64,000 bases of DNA from Apostichopus japonicus (GCF_037975245.1 NC_092582.1:22776577-22840576), one strand, 5' to 3'. Positions 10,100 through 23,159 are shown, counted from the stretch's first letter. The notes: generated from the sequence alone by a model not told the origin. Numbers and translations: made by a program.

Positions 10100-11281
10100 A
10101 ATGGAAATACATAGATTATTGCAAAGCCTGAGCTCCATCTTTGATCAGACACATCAATGTCTAATGACAACAATTAAAACAATATATAAAACACCTTTTT
10201 TTATGATATGAGGTTTTCCAGGAAAGAGACAATATCCCTGGCATTACTGATAAATGTATCAGAAATTGATCAGAGGACTGAGTCAGGGGTTGTACACTAC
10301 TGGGAACCATCTCTTGTTTGTACCAAAATGCAGCATAAGAGTGAATTGGTCACCATGACAACAGTGTAAATATAGCTAAAAAGTACTGCATGCTCCACTT
10401 CAGGACATTTGCATTGGCAGTGTCATAGAAGTCAATAGGCTAAATGTGAACTCAATGTGTTTAGTGTTGTTAAAACTTGAGACCCTCTTCAAGTGATATA
10501 TATTATTATTTATTTATTATTATTACTATGATGATGATTCATTATCATTAGCAAGTGCTTTATCATATATTCAAGCTATTTACTAAATGATATGCTGAGT
10601 GACATTAACACTATTTAAACTAATGGAGTACATTAATATGAGATCAAGTGTATTGTTAGAATGGAAAGGCAACTCTGCAAACACCGTGACACGACTGGCT
10701 AATCTTTGAGGGCTTTTTTTCTTTTTACTTTGAAGTTTGTTGACAGATATTAAATAATTTTCTGAGAGTACAATTGTAATTACAGTACAAAAGTCAAGAA
10801 ACTTGTTGTCTTTTCAGGTGGGGGATCCTATTAAAATTGTGTAAATGCCATCGTATAAGATCTTTGTCAAACATGATCAAACTAGAATTTACATCAAGTG
10901 CTTCAAATAAAATTCTCTTCTTCAGATCTGCATTAATGGGGGTACTACCAAGGCCCCCCTCTGATTTCTCCTAAGTACTGTAGCTCTTTAGTAGTATACA
11001 GCAATCCACTCCCCCCTAAATTAGGGGTAAATGTAAGGCCAACCATGTTGGCTTCCACACGGAAAATATAAAGCTGCATGTACACACTACATAGATTACC
11101 CTAAACCTGCAGATGAGAGCTGCAAAAAAAAATCTCTAAAATCCAAGACTGAAAATGAATATCACAAGAATCCACCCAAGGAGGCAAGAAATGTGGTAAC
11201 TATGGCGATGTACTGTACAGTACGTTGTACACTAGTTTAGCAACGACACAAGGTACTGTGGATTGCCAACCTTTGCAATTC

Positions 11282-11435
11282 CATCTCGTTCCCCTCCCCA
11301 TCCCTCATCCTCTCCCCTCATCCCCACCCTCATACCCCTCCCTCATCCCCCTCCTCTCCCTCATCCCTCCCCTCCTTCATCCCCCTCCCTCATCCCCCTC
11401 CCCTCCCCTCCCTCATGCCCCCTCCCCCTCAGTCA
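11282..11435. repeat. Polypyrimidine (CCCTCCCTCAT)-type repeat
   Basis: About 150 bp consist almost only of C and T with interspersed CAT, built from variants of CCCTCATCCCCCTCC. One strand is therefore purine-rich and could form triplex or quadruplex DNA. Confidence 0.8.
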
Positions 11436-12930
11436 CCCCCTCCTATGTGAATGTCAACATCATTGCTCTTATGTAAAATATGTTTTGCTCTTTCAGTTAA
11501 ATATGTTTACTAAAGATGTTCTTGATGAGACCAGAAATACTGTACCTCACCTGCCTTAAAAATTCTTTTATATAAAACAATATTTATGTTTTAGCTTAAT
11601 CCCCCTACACTTCACCATCCCCCTCCCCTTTGCCCCACCCCAATATAATTTGTAAACGCACAATACCTGCAGCATATTTTTCACAGCTTATATCGTCTGA
11701 CCCAAAAGAGCAGTAGAGTTGGAAGTTAAGCCGATTCGCAAATTTGTTTAAATACCTCAAGGATGAAGATATACTGTAAATCTGGCAACAGCAAACGGAT
11801 TAATCCATCTGCCGTTAATTTTCAACGCCTGCAAAAATGATTTGGTGAACAAAATCATTTAAACCCTTTAACAAATCTTTCTGCAGTACTATATACAATG
11901 CATTATTATTATAGAATGGTTGAAGATCTGGCAATTAACCGAACAACAAAGACATTGCCCGTATTTCTCGTTCGTATTTTAACAGACTCCGAAGGCACTT
12001 GATATATTCATTTAGACTCCAGCACACTTGAAAATCAATACAGCTGTAACAATTTTACATAATTTGCATGAGGAAATATTTGAACAGTTGCCCAAGTTTC
12101 CAATATATATATATATTTATATACGTACTGTAGTCGATTCCTTTCTCGTGCGGGGGAAGACAAAAAAAAGAGAGAGAAAAATACAGGCAGGCTGCGATAA
12201 GAGACAAAAACACGGTGGTCGTTGACCTTCCTAGGATATAAAATGCAATAATTTGTCGTCTTACAGTCCCCACCTTGGAAATCCTAAGGGCTAGTTTTCT
12301 CTGCCTTCTTATGCCACCATCTTTTAATCCAACGTTTTGAAGAACACACCACTCAATTGGCGTTCTAGCTTGCGTAGTTTCCCTCGGGTGCGTCTTTATG
12401 TAGATACATCTTACCCTGATGTTATTTCAGGACGCTGGCTGTTTGGGATTTTCCTCCGTGGCTTTCTTAGGGTAATCTGATTTTGAAGAACATGCCTGAT
12501 TATCGTTACTAGGCGGGTGTAGAAGTCCGACACTGAAAATTGCATTTGCACCCGGGTTTCTTTTCATATATTGCCGGGGAAAATATGTAGTGAGAATAAT
12601 CACACTGGGAAGGGGGAAATTATGCGAGGGAGGACATTTAAACGGGGTCAGCTGGGGTAGAACAGTCGCCCAAACTTGGATAGACCGATTCAACACAATG
12701 TTGACCTAATTCACAAACTTACAGTAGGTCAAATAAAAATTGGGTTTCAATGTCAAGAAAGAAGATGTTTACAAATTTATGTCCTGGTGAAGAAATCCAT
12801 GGAGTAATTACAGTACTCAAGCTTTTTACATGATTTATTTAATAGGGAAGTATGGGTTACAGTACCTAATGGTGACTACCTTAACAGTGTGCTTAAGTCT
12901 ATTACGCACAACGTTATACACAGAAAAACG

Positions 12931-12970
12931 GTTGTGGGGAGGAGACAGGTAAGCGAGGAGAGAAGTAAAT
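12931..12970 (+). repeat. Solo relic of the DIRS-like terminus
   Basis: GTTGTGGGGAGGAGACAGGT followed by AAGCGAGGAGAGAAGTAAAT is a diverged copy of the terminal sequence at 3157-3193 and 10061-10099. Only the outer 40 bp remain. Confidence 0.55.
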
Positions 12971-14936
12971 AAAACACTTCTATGATAAATGGAATGTCAA
13001 ATGAACTGTGTGTGCACCTTCCAGTACAGTACATCACATGTGTAATTAACTAATTAATTAATATCAAATTTTCATTATTTGATCATAATCGTAAAATGAT
13101 ACCATCCATGTTACATGTATCTGAAATGGATACGCACTTTTCTAATTATAGTTAATTTTTAACCGATTCCCCTACAAAATGGGAGTGCATGGTTAACAAC
13201 CTCACATTAATATAAACGTGTACACAAATTTGAAAAAAATAACAAGCACATTTATTTTGTAACAGAAAATCAATGATACCGTTTTACAGTCTTGAAAAGG
13301 AACAACTGTATGGTGGTGTACAAATTTAGCCAGATATAACATTGAAAACCTCTCATTACTCCAATGGCGGCTAAACAAATTTTTACTTTACTCGAAATGT
13401 TATATATATATTAGCAGGTTTGTTTATACAATTTGCAATCTATTTCAGGGGCAACTTGCTTAATCAGTCTATATTAAGGGGGTAGAAAAAGTGACTCACG
13501 GAACAATTTTTTTTTTTTTTTTTTACATTTGTACCACCTCTCTTCGCATGTGATGGCAGTACGGACCGATCTGTCCTAATTATTGCAGCCATCTGAGAAA
13601 GGGACAGTAATTCAAGCAGTAATTGTCTAATTGGGCAGCTCTGTGTAGTTAAAGTCAAGTCATAAAACCCAAGCTTAGCACCCCACTATAGGAGGAAGGA
13701 ACAAAAAATAATAATTCACCGCAAAATCTTACAACCTCCAGGATAAACAGCCGTACTTACGTACGACTACCGCTACTACTACTACTACGACGAACCCGTA
13801 CGGTGAGTATAGAGTAAGTTGGTAAGAAAGAAGACCATATCGATCTCATTTCATTTCCAAGCCAGTTTGATTGTAGAAAATTTGGAAAATGTGTGCATGC
13901 CCTCTGGGCAAGGTAGAATAATAAATACAGAGAAGCTGATAAGGGCGACTTGTTTACATTACAATGATTAAGGCAGCCTTTTGGCTTAGTTTGAGAGATT
14001 GCGGAACCCAGGAAATAACATGCCAGGCAAAATGTGACCAATTTTTTAGTCCCGGGTTTGTTCTGCCGTGGTTACATGAAAAAAGGAAAAGTTTTTTTTA
14101 TTATTTTGAAGTGAAAAGCTTCTGCCGGGGAAGAGGGAAGAGTAATGTCGGTTGATTGGATGGATAGGATAGTTTACATTCCAAGTACTCAGGTGTTTAG
14201 GTTAGCGAAACGAAAAGGCCAAGGTTACGACTGATCCTAAAAAAAACCGAGATGAGAACATTATGCGACCGGCGAGATGGTGCAAAGATCCCTATAAAAG
14301 AACTCGAGCTTGTTTCGGGCATAATTTGCAACGGTATAAAAAATCCTTTCAATTAAGAATGGCATTCATGTTGTCCTGAGCTTTAACTACAATTGGGAAT
14401 AAAATTAGTTCAGGAATCAGGATCTATGAATTACAGCATAGGCCGAGGCTGTCTCTGATTTCAAGCATTCGGTTTTTTCTACAATTCAGATTAGATCTCC
14501 TATTGATGGTGAAAATAGAACGAAAAACTTTCTTCCTCTGATCGGATGGATTTGCTCTCATCTTGACCAAATGAACTTTTGACCTTCAGTTTAAAGTATT
14601 TCTTCTCAAAGTTTACACTATATAATTTAAGGCATCTTTAGATTGCATGTCCTCTCCTAAAATCTGAATTCACAATCATTCTGTCTGCTGATGTTGCTTC
14701 AGACTACAGGTAAATTCCTACATTTTTAAATAATTTGTAGTCTACAAGGCTAGTGCTACCACAACTGCTAAGTAAAATAACACATACAATTTAATGATTT
14801 CTTTGTCATTAAGAAAACATTCATCATGTAGGTAGAGTGATCCCATACTTCAAGTTATGAAGATAAAACTGAAACTTGATTCTTACTGTAGAACCACTTT
14901 CATTTGACATCAATTGTAATACTACGTATACCACAA

Positions 14937-16215
14937 TACATATCATATAATATATCAGCATACTGTATCATATAATATATCAGCATAATGTATCATATAA
15001 TATAGCAGCATACTGTATCATATAATACATCAGCAAACTGTATCATATTATATATCAGCAAACTGTATCATATAATATATCAGTATACTGTATCATATAA
15101 TATGTCAGCATACTGTATCATAAAATATATCAGCATACTGTATCATATAATATATCAGCATACTATATCATAAATCAGCATACTGTATCGTATAGTATCA
15201 GCATATGGTATCATATAATATATCAGCATACTGTATCATATAATATATCAGTATATAATATCTGCATACTGTATCGTATATCAGCATACGGTATCATATA
15301 ATATATCAGCATACTGTATCATATAATATCAGCATACTGTATCATATAATATCAGCATACTGTATCATATAATATATCAGCATACTGTATCATATAATAT
15401 ATCAGCATACTGTATCATATAATATATCAGCATACTGTATCATATAATATATCAGCATACTACAGTATATCATTTAATATATCAGTATAATGTTTCATAT
15501 TATATATCAGGAAACTATATCATATAATATATCAGCATACTGTATCACATTACTGTATCATATAATATATCAGCATACTGTATCATATAATATCAGCATA
15601 CTGTATCATATAATATCAGCATACTGTATCATATAATATATCAGCATACTATATCATATAATACATCAGCATACTGTATCATATAATATCAGCATACTAT
15701 ATCATATAATATCAGCATACTGTATCATATCATATATCAGCATACTATATCAAATATCAGCATAATGATCATATAATATATCAGTATACTATATCATATC
15801 ATATATCAACATACTATAGTATATCATATAATATATCAGCATACTGTTTCATTTATATATCAGGAAACTATATCATATAATATATCAGCATACTGTATCA
15901 TATAATATATCAGCATACTGTATCATATAATTTATCAGCATACTGTATCATATGATATATCAGCATACTGTATCAAATAATATATCAGCATACTGTATCA
16001 TATCATATATCAGCATACTATATCATAATAATATATCAGCATATTGTATCATATAATTTATCAGCATACTGTATCATATAATATATCAGCATACTGTATC
16101 ATATAATTTATCAGCATACTGTATCATATGATATATCAGCATACTGTATCAAATAATATATCAGCATACTGTATCATATCATATATCAGCATACTATATC
16201 ATAATAATATATATT
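14937..16215. repeat. 25-bp AT-rich minisatellite, about 50 units
   Basis: The unit reads GCATACTGTATCATATAATA followed by TATCA, with many variants. Some units lack TAT (22-23 bp). Local higher-order order is visible: two blocks, around 15930-16035 and 16110-16210, are near copies of each other. No coding potential. Confidence 0.95.
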
Positions 16216-18059
16216 GCAGTCAGATTCTAGTCAGTGTATGGAATACCAACACTGGTTTTTGTCTGTAACTGAAATGTACAAAATCCTCCAGTTTAAAATA
16301 TTTACAAAGAAAAATTTCCCGTTCCTCTGAACAAATGCAGTGTCCTATCAACCTACAACCTACTGTCAATATACAGTATTGGCATCTTAACCACCATTAC
16401 CACTGCACCCATATAATCCCTACTTCTCTGCTACACAGTATGTCTCAAGTATCACTTTCATGTGATTTCATAGCGATATTTCAAGTTATTTTCATCACTT
16501 TTAGGTTAGCAAATCTTCTGAAAGGAATGTTAAAAAAACCATTAGAGAAACTTCATCTGAATGTTCCTTGATATTTTGATGACAGATTTTCCATTAATAA
16601 TTCATAATGAATAGTCTGCTTCAAAGGTTATAAGATCTTTCCCCATCTTCAACCCTCATTTCAACTATGCTGGAAACAGGAACGATTTCTTTAAATACTG
16701 TACTCTGTACAACATCGCATTTTACTTAATGTCCAAATTTATTAACTTATTCCTAAAAATCAGTTAAAATGTTCCCCTGACTTCTGCTAATAAGCTTGAA
16801 TAGTTCACATTACTGCTATCTCCCCATCCCCTCCCCCCCCCCCCCCTCTCACAAATATCGCCACCATGCCTGGAAATATTTCTGGTGGATTAGACAAACC
16901 AAACATACTTTAGTGTAGGGAGTGTACATACCATCCCGTCTCATCGAGAGAAAAAATCCAAATGTGGACCTTATTACTGAGGGAATTACGACTTGACGTT
17001 GCCTTCACGTAAAGCCATTGAGAAGGAATAAACTAATTTCCTTTCTCTTAATTAAGTCCTGACGTTTTTTTAACTCTCGCCCTAATTCGTGTAGAGAATG
17101 TTTTGGTGCATTTTTTTTTCTCAGCAGGCTCGGCTAATTTTCTGGCAATAGAAGATGAAGTTTTAAATTTAATGAAGGCCTACATCATGATAAAATGATA
17201 AATTTGATGGGGGGGGGGGGGGGGGGAAAGAGCCATAGGCCCATGAATTATACATTAATACAGCTGAAACAACCCATAATTATATGTTGAACAGTGTTCA
17301 TCAGTGCACTCACAAAGTCAGAGAGCGGCCTGTTATAAGTTCAATATATAATAAAATATCATTTGTATACAGTTGCCCAATATTACTGTAGCTTGGTTTT
17401 TCCACAAAAAAGTTTAAAAATATAGACAATTTTCAGGACAGTTTATCTCTAGCCTTCATCATTTCTAACAGAAATTAATTAACTCTTGTACCAAGGAATG
17501 TTTTGGTTGCATATATTTTCACACTATAGAATGAGATGTATCATCTGCAGTATGATTATAAAATGAATATAAGTTGCTTAAATTCACAAAAGTCCACACA
17601 ATGTTTATGGTTTTGGTCAAAACATAACATCCACAACATTTACAGTATATACCTTAGTAGTTGCAAACTCTTTTAAAATCATTGTGAATCATTTTTAATA
17701 TATCAGTATATAAATGATGGTATAAGCATATATCTGTTTATTAAATGCAGGAGTATTTATTTTTGGTCTGCAGATATCTAAGGTTGTATCAGAATGGAAA
17801 ACAACAGAGAGAAACATTACATATGCAGCACAAGAGTAGTTTGCACGCTAACCCTGGCTAATGTTCATACTACAGATGGAGAGAGCACTATGAATATAAA
17901 CAGGGCTTACATAGTTTGATGACTGGGCATCTTGTGACATGATATCACAACAATGAAATAAAGAAAGAGGGACATACTGTAGTTCAAGTTGCTGGTAATT
18001 TATTTATTTATTTTGCATGCTCACTCTAACAACAAAGAGCTGACTTTGCATTTGTAATA

Positions 18060-18600
18060 GTTAACCTGATGAGATTCATTTGATATTTGGACATTTGGAC
18101 TTCTGCTGACCCCAAATGACCTTTGATCTCCACCCAAACTAATAGGTTTCTTGTACTCACTGTAAGAAAGACACATGCCAAATATGAGCTATGTGATCTT
18201 GGGATATCGTGTTTACAAGATTTGTGTTTATAAGGCTTTACAGAATGTGTCCTTTGATGACCTCAGATGACCTTTGACCTCCACCACAAACAATAAGGTT
18301 TTTGTAATCAATATAGGGAAGCCACATGCCAAATATGAGGGTCTTTAAAGTTCCTATCTGGAGATACCCTGTTTAAAAGGATTTCAAGGTTTGACCCCTG
18401 GTTACCTTAAATGAACTCTGACCAAACTGTGTAAAAACTTAACATAAGGCTAGCCTGTCATGCATACCAGTTCCTTTGATGTTCAGGTTCTGAAGATTTT
18501 TGAGATTTTCACATGTTGCCCTCTGCTGACCCCAATGAGCTTTGACTTCCACCCAAAACAATAAGGTTCTTGTATTAATTATGGGGAAGCCACATGCTTA
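18060..18600. repeat. Threefold repeat with DR1-like nuclear receptor motifs
   Basis: Three copies (about 18088-18185, 18247-18345, 18512-18600) share GACCTTTGA-CTCCACC, then ACAATAAGGTT, a short AT stretch, then GAAGCCACATGCCAAATATG. The second contains TGACCTTTGACCT (18268-18280), whose complement AGGTCAAAGGTCA is a perfect DR1. The first has one mismatch (18117-18129); the third is more decayed. This is most likely a dispersed repeat rather than a designed enhancer. Confidence 0.65.
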
Positions 18601-19171
18601 TGGCAAGTATCCAAAAATCAAAACTTGGCATCTTACAAAACCAGCTGTTTCTCAGAAGAACTATACCCACTAAAAGGTTTGGAGCTCCAAAATATACATA
18701 TATTGTTTTGAGAAGATTTATATATGCCACTAATAATTCATACATTCTGCATTCAAGCACTCCTAAAAGTGGATCTAAACTGGGACAAGTTCACTTCAAT
18801 TACAGTATCGAGTGCAGGTATCTTTGCTGCCTACATCTCAAAACCGCAGAGAACTGAATATTTGACGTTACAGTTGTAACAGCTCAAATTCACTCCAAAA
18901 AAACTTATAAGACTGGAATTTTATATCCTGCTCTCTTGTCTGTCTCCATGCACTTTCTTCATCTACCTAACCCAGTATCTGGTAACATTTTAGAACTGTC
19001 TTCCCTCCCTTCCCCCAACTTCTTACTCCCCCCCCCCATTGGGAAGGAGGATTTAGAGGGCAGTCTCATATATGGGATTGGGGGAGGGCAGTACTAAAAT
19101 GATCCAAGATAGTACAGTATGTAGGTTTATTAGGTTAGGTAGAATAAAAAAAAGTGCATTTATTTAGTAGA

Positions 19172-19201
19172 TTGGAGACAGGTAAGAGAGGAGCAAGTCA
19201 A
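19172..19201 (+). repeat. Short relic of the DIRS-like terminus
   Basis: TTGGAGACAGGTAAGAGAGG followed by AGCAAGTCAA resembles the DIRS end GGAGACAGGTAAGTGGGGAA. Only about 30 bp are similar, so common origin is likely but not certain. Confidence 0.4.
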
Positions 19202-20659
19202 TTTTAAGTTAAAGAACCTGCTTTGAATTTCTACAACGCTCCATAGAGTACAAATGTGACAACTTACAGAGACAGTATACATTACTGCATGACAGCCAAT
19301 TAATATTGTAATATAAACACTATAAATAAACTAGTGCAGTAATCTGTTAATGTAAAGCAACATTTCATCCTTGGATTTGGTCCTTTTTTATGCATTGTAT
19401 ATATATATATGTGGTTAATGTCTTTAATGGTCTCCAGATAATCATGTAGACATCTCCCTCAAGTAGTAGTCATTATTTAACCTAAATTACTGACATTAAT
19501 TTGCTCTCTACTGAACATTCAATCATGATTTAATATATACATATATTTATATATATATTCGAAAAAAGCAGAGATAAGATATGACTCATAATTTACAGAA
19601 AAGGAGTATTGTTTTAGAAAATTTATTCGAATATTCAGTCCCCCTGGGACCTTCCTCGCCAATTCTTGGCAGTGTAATGAAAAGTACAAAATGTAAACAC
19701 AATGAAAGTAAGATGCTAGATTTAAGTGTTAAGAAGCATTAATGGAAATAGAACCAAATAAAACCATCACTATATACATAGTGTAATATATATTAACATA
19801 TGATAGATCAGGTATAATAAGGGTATTTTGTAGGTTGGTTCATAGTTCATACAAATCTAGTGATGAGTTTAATCAGTTAAAGTTTCTGTGTTCATTTTGC
19901 AATATATTTTTCTTTCACAGTCACTATATAGTTTACCATGTAGGGTGTTGTTACATGATGTGTCAACCATGAAGCCAAACCTTGCAATTCATTTCATGCT
20001 TTTCATTTGTAGAGACTATAATACGATCAAACACAGCACGATATTGACTAGCAACAATATTGTAAATTGTAAGCAATTTTTTGCTAATACCATCTACGCT
20101 GGCTTAAACCACAAACTGAACGAACAAAAGACTCAATGCAAACAGTTGCGGAGATCAAAAAGCACAGTAAGGTCTATTGAATTGATTTATTTTATGTGAA
20201 TTAAATCATTTCCTCCCCCCCCCCCCACCCCAGCCTATCTTTCCAATAAGCAAGTAGGAGTATATGCATGAGCCAACAAGATACATCTCTAAGACGTACA
20301 GTAAAGCTATAAAGTTCTGCATCTATGACAGGAGTCGGTGACGACAATATTCAATCGACTCAAAAGTTTATACAAGCTGATGAAAGAATAACTGGAAGCG
20401 TAAACCCACACCATCTCTGAAAACCTACGGGATGAGGTGCAAGATAAACAAAACCTACCAGTCAAAAACACATACATCTTTTCACTAGGTTTGTCATTTA
20501 TATTTCTCTGTTTTTCTTATTTGATTTTTGAAATTGATTTTGAATTTTGATTTGGCTAGATGTAAGGAGCACATTTTGAAAGAGAAAACTGAATGTTTGG
20601 CGAAAGAACTTTGAACCCGGTGCAACAACGTGCTAGTTTTCGTAGAAGTCAAAAGGCTG

Positions 20660-20850
20660 GGTATAGCTCAGTCTGAAGTTGCATCGGACTGGGTGCGTAA
20701 TTTTTTTTCCTAGGAGGGTTAGGGGCAATTTTACGAGTAACACGCATGCGCGAGGGTCTGGATACGCCTATTTATGATAATTGCCCCTAACCCTCCTAGG
20801 GAAAAAAATCACGCAGACTGGGTCCTGATGTTACAGGTCAAATTATGTCC
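20660..20850 (+). other. Decayed tRNA-like sequence, target of a MITE
   Basis: With the MITE (20694-20815) and one target copy removed, the flanks join into a run that begins GGGTATAGCTCAGTCTGAAG (A-box-like). It continues with an arm where ATCGGAC can pair with GTCCTGAT and ends with ACAGGTCAAATT, a weak T-arm. This suggests an old tRNA-derived SINE head. It is too decayed to be a tRNA gene. Confidence 0.4.
20694..20815. mobile_element. Foldback MITE with 7-bp target duplication
   Basis: Terminal inverted repeats of about 36 bp, starting TGCGT(A/G)ATTTTTTT and continuing CCTAGGAGGGTTAGGGGCAA, flank a loop of about 48 bp containing the palindrome CGCATGCG. GACTGGG is repeated on both sides (20687-20693 and 20816-20822), consistent with a target-site duplication. 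There is no coding capacity. The high arm identity suggests a recent insertion. The superfamily is uncertain. Confidence 0.8.
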
Positions 20851-22789
20851 TTCTAAAATGGCTAATCTCTGCCAGGGGTTTCTTTGTCATTTCCCAGTCA
20901 TTTTCCACAATTATCATAAATTTGCTTACATAAATTCTACATAATTGTTAATGGCGCTCTGCCTTAAAATTTCCAAGATTTAGGCATTTCATCACATCTT
21001 GCTCTTGGAATGAACTCTTATAACAGAATTGCTGGACGACAGAAAGACCAACATATTTTCCTGTTTATTAATTGACCTGCAAGCTGCAACACAAGTGTTT
21101 CAAAATTCTGTGTATGAGTGTGTGTCCTTTGTCTTTTCTTCATTATCTCCCCAGCTTCAATAATCGACCTCACATCGGAAATCAACGTAAAGTTTTGGGG
21201 TATCGCGAAGCCACTTATTGCCAGTACCACGCTACTTGGATTTTACGTACTATACACATCCTACCTTATACATATCCGATACTTTTAACGTAATCTTACC
21301 GTATGGACTACTAAAACTTGATATCCACTTGTTATAGCTTAGAATATCCACTCAACTTTCTCTTTTTTTTTTAAATTTCCCTCGGTTGGACGACTTACCA
21401 CTTCTCTCACTGAATTCAGGGCTGGATTTCACTTGCAATGTTACAAGTGGCCGGAAAAGCTCCTAGCTGCATAAGAGGAAAATTAACTATGCCACTACAA
21501 GCTAAATAGACTGCATCTGATATATGTTAATTAAAAACTTCACACAACAACCAAAAAAAGACACAAAAAAAATCCTGATCCTTTAGATTTCAATGAAAGG
21601 AAGTTTTTTAGAGCCTGTGCATCTTGAATTCTTAAAAGGGGAGCTGAAAGCATCATTAACCCAACTCAATGAATTTTAATGTCCATGTTAAAAGGAAAAT
21701 GCTCTACAGATCCTTCAGATCGGGTCATGGTGAATAACAGAATTTAGGGTTCTGCAATCTACCCTTGTCCGCAACGGACAACAGGAAGTCTGCCCTCACA
21801 GACCGTTCAGAATATTCTGAGCGATCTTCGACATCGTCCAAGAGCTTAAAACAGAACGTTTTCTTGCCTCGATCTAGCAAACTTCTTTTAATGATACTAC
21901 CCGATTTTACATACGAAAGCAATATATACAGCAGTTTCAGCACCGTGTCAAAAAGAAAAGGTGCAGCACATGCAAAATCTGCTGCAGCAATGCTGCAACA
22001 AATATTTCAAACAAAGGAGATTATCTTTGCAGACAAGCAGAGCCTACTGTGCCAAACTGCAGAGCAGAAAATATTACGTCCAGCTCGGCCTGGCTACAAC
22101 AACACTGCAGCACCCCCTCCCCCACCCCCACCCCCACCCCAGGGTCAGCCTCTTTTGATATGGTGTCTATGTAATTTTTCAGATTCATTTTAAATTATGT
22201 AGAACAGTTCAGACAATTTTTAAACTATTTCCACTTTGATCTTCGCATGTACCTAGCTACTGAAGTAACATGAGAAAGTATCCACGCCGTAAATATTTAA
22301 ACTTGTTTGAAGTCCTTCACTACTCACGAATGGATTAAAGGTCATTTGTTACAAATTAATTTTACTCATGGAAGAATGGTTCTTTACAATAATCCCCACA
22401 ACCAAATCAACCACTTCCTAGGGTAAAGAGCATCTAGAATCTCAACTCGTATTTTTAAGCAAGGAATTGTCATTTAAAGCAAGGAATCCACCAATGTAGT
22501 GAGGGTATCGTGATTACTGCAAGAAACATAAGACCTTTAAACTATGTGTAATTGTAATTAGGTTGTTCTGAATTCGGAAAAGTTCCTCTATATATATATT
22601 TTTTTAATTTCTTCTTTTTCTTTGTTTTTAAAGGATGACATAACACCAAGGCTAACTTTCTAAATTGGAGTGACAACGTTGCCATCCACTGGAATGCATT
22701 TGAGACTTTCCACTGATCTCAGTCTAGGATCACATGTACTTTGTAAGAAACGTTAGCCAAGATGGGCACGAAAACCAAACAACCGAACG
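20824..22789. other. Non-coding stretch
   Basis: No supported gene. A perfect palindrome TCAGAATATTCTGA (about 21808-21821) resembles a heat-shock element but may be chance. Overlapping open frames on both strands (21725-22193) include a proline run made by a CCCCCA microsatellite (22107-22142). No domain is recognised. Confidence 0.5.
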
Positions 22790-22905
22790 ACTGATCCCCT
22801 CTAAACCCCAGTCCCCCTTACATCTGACTGTGGCTATGTGATAACTGATCCGGTCTCAACCCCAGTCCCCCCTTGCATCGAGACTGTGACTGTGTGATCA
22901 TCATC
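22790..22905. repeat. Two-copy direct repeat of about 57 bp
   Basis: CTGATCCCCTCTAAACCCCA (from about 22790) and CTGATCCGGTCTCAACCCCA (from about 22847) open two units that both continue with GTCCCCC, a CATC-GACTGTG block and ATGTGATAA or a close variant. It lies immediately downstream of the U2-like segment (minus orientation) and may belong to the same insertion. Confidence 0.6.
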
Positions 22906-22932
22906 AGGTGTGTGTGTCACGATTCCCCTAAA

Positions 22933-22984
22933 AAGGGAACAGATAGTACTACAAGGGATCTTAGCCAAAAGGACGAGAAGCAAT
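22933..22984 (-). pseudogene. U2 snRNA 5'-end fragment
   Basis: The reverse complement from 22984 reads ATTGCTTCTCGTCCTTTTGG then CTAAGATC, which matches the first 28 nt of spliceosomal U2 RNA except for a few substitutions. The 17-nt core TCCTTTTGGCTAAGATC (22973-22957) is intact. It then approximates the TGTAGTATCTGTTC segment with a 3-nt insertion (to about 22933) and diverges. The branch-point-pairing loop, Sm site and 3' stem-loops are missing, so it is a truncated pseudogene or a U2-derived SINE head, not a working gene. Confidence 0.7.
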
Positions 22985-23041
22985 CACTTGTAACACACCG
23001 TATCTATTTCTGGCCTACAGCAGCTCTTAACCTCTAAGAGA

Positions 23042-23083
23042 ACACAAACAGATAGACAGACAGACACAGACAGGCAGACAGAC
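23042..23083. repeat. CAGA microsatellite
   Basis: About 40 bp of CAGA/CAGG tetranucleotide repeats. Confidence 0.85.
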
Positions 23084-23159
23084 AAATTACCCTACTCTAA
23101 GTAACCAATTCAACCAGTACTATTATATTCCTTGCTCACTCCCAACCAGACCAATGGGA

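Larger units (their letters stand above)
10100..14936. other. Non-coding stretch
   Basis: No supported gene. It contains an ATT microsatellite (about 10500-10530), a pyrimidine tract of CCCTCCCTCATCCCC-type repeats (11282-11435), a DIRS terminal relic (12931-12970), an ACT/CGA triplet run (13765-13795) and many short homopolymers. Open frames across the pyrimidine tract are repeat artefacts. A somewhat GC-richer patch lies at 12290-12690 and could be regulatory, but nothing specific is recognised. Confidence 0.55.
16216..20693. other. Non-coding stretch
   Basis: No supported gene. Holds C-runs (16837-16850, 19027-19036), a G-run of about 19 (17209-17226), a threefold interspersed repeat (18060-18600), a DIRS terminal relic (19172-19201), AT repeats (19395-19412, 19530-19560) and a C-run near 20213-20226. 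Open frames at 16335-16571, 18594-18857 and 19888-20199 show no domain and look random. Confidence 0.55.

Noticed and set aside
11225-11559. Proline-rich open frames
   Set aside because: Produced entirely by the CCCTCAT pyrimidine repeat.
14937-16215. CRISPR-like array
   Set aside because: Units are contiguous with no unique spacers, very AT-rich, and lie in a eukaryotic intergenic or intronic setting; it is a minisatellite.
21725-22193. Overlapping frames of 72 and 142 codons on opposite strands
   Set aside because: They mirror each other around a palindrome (TCAGAATATTCTGA) and a proline microsatellite; neither has a recognisable feature.
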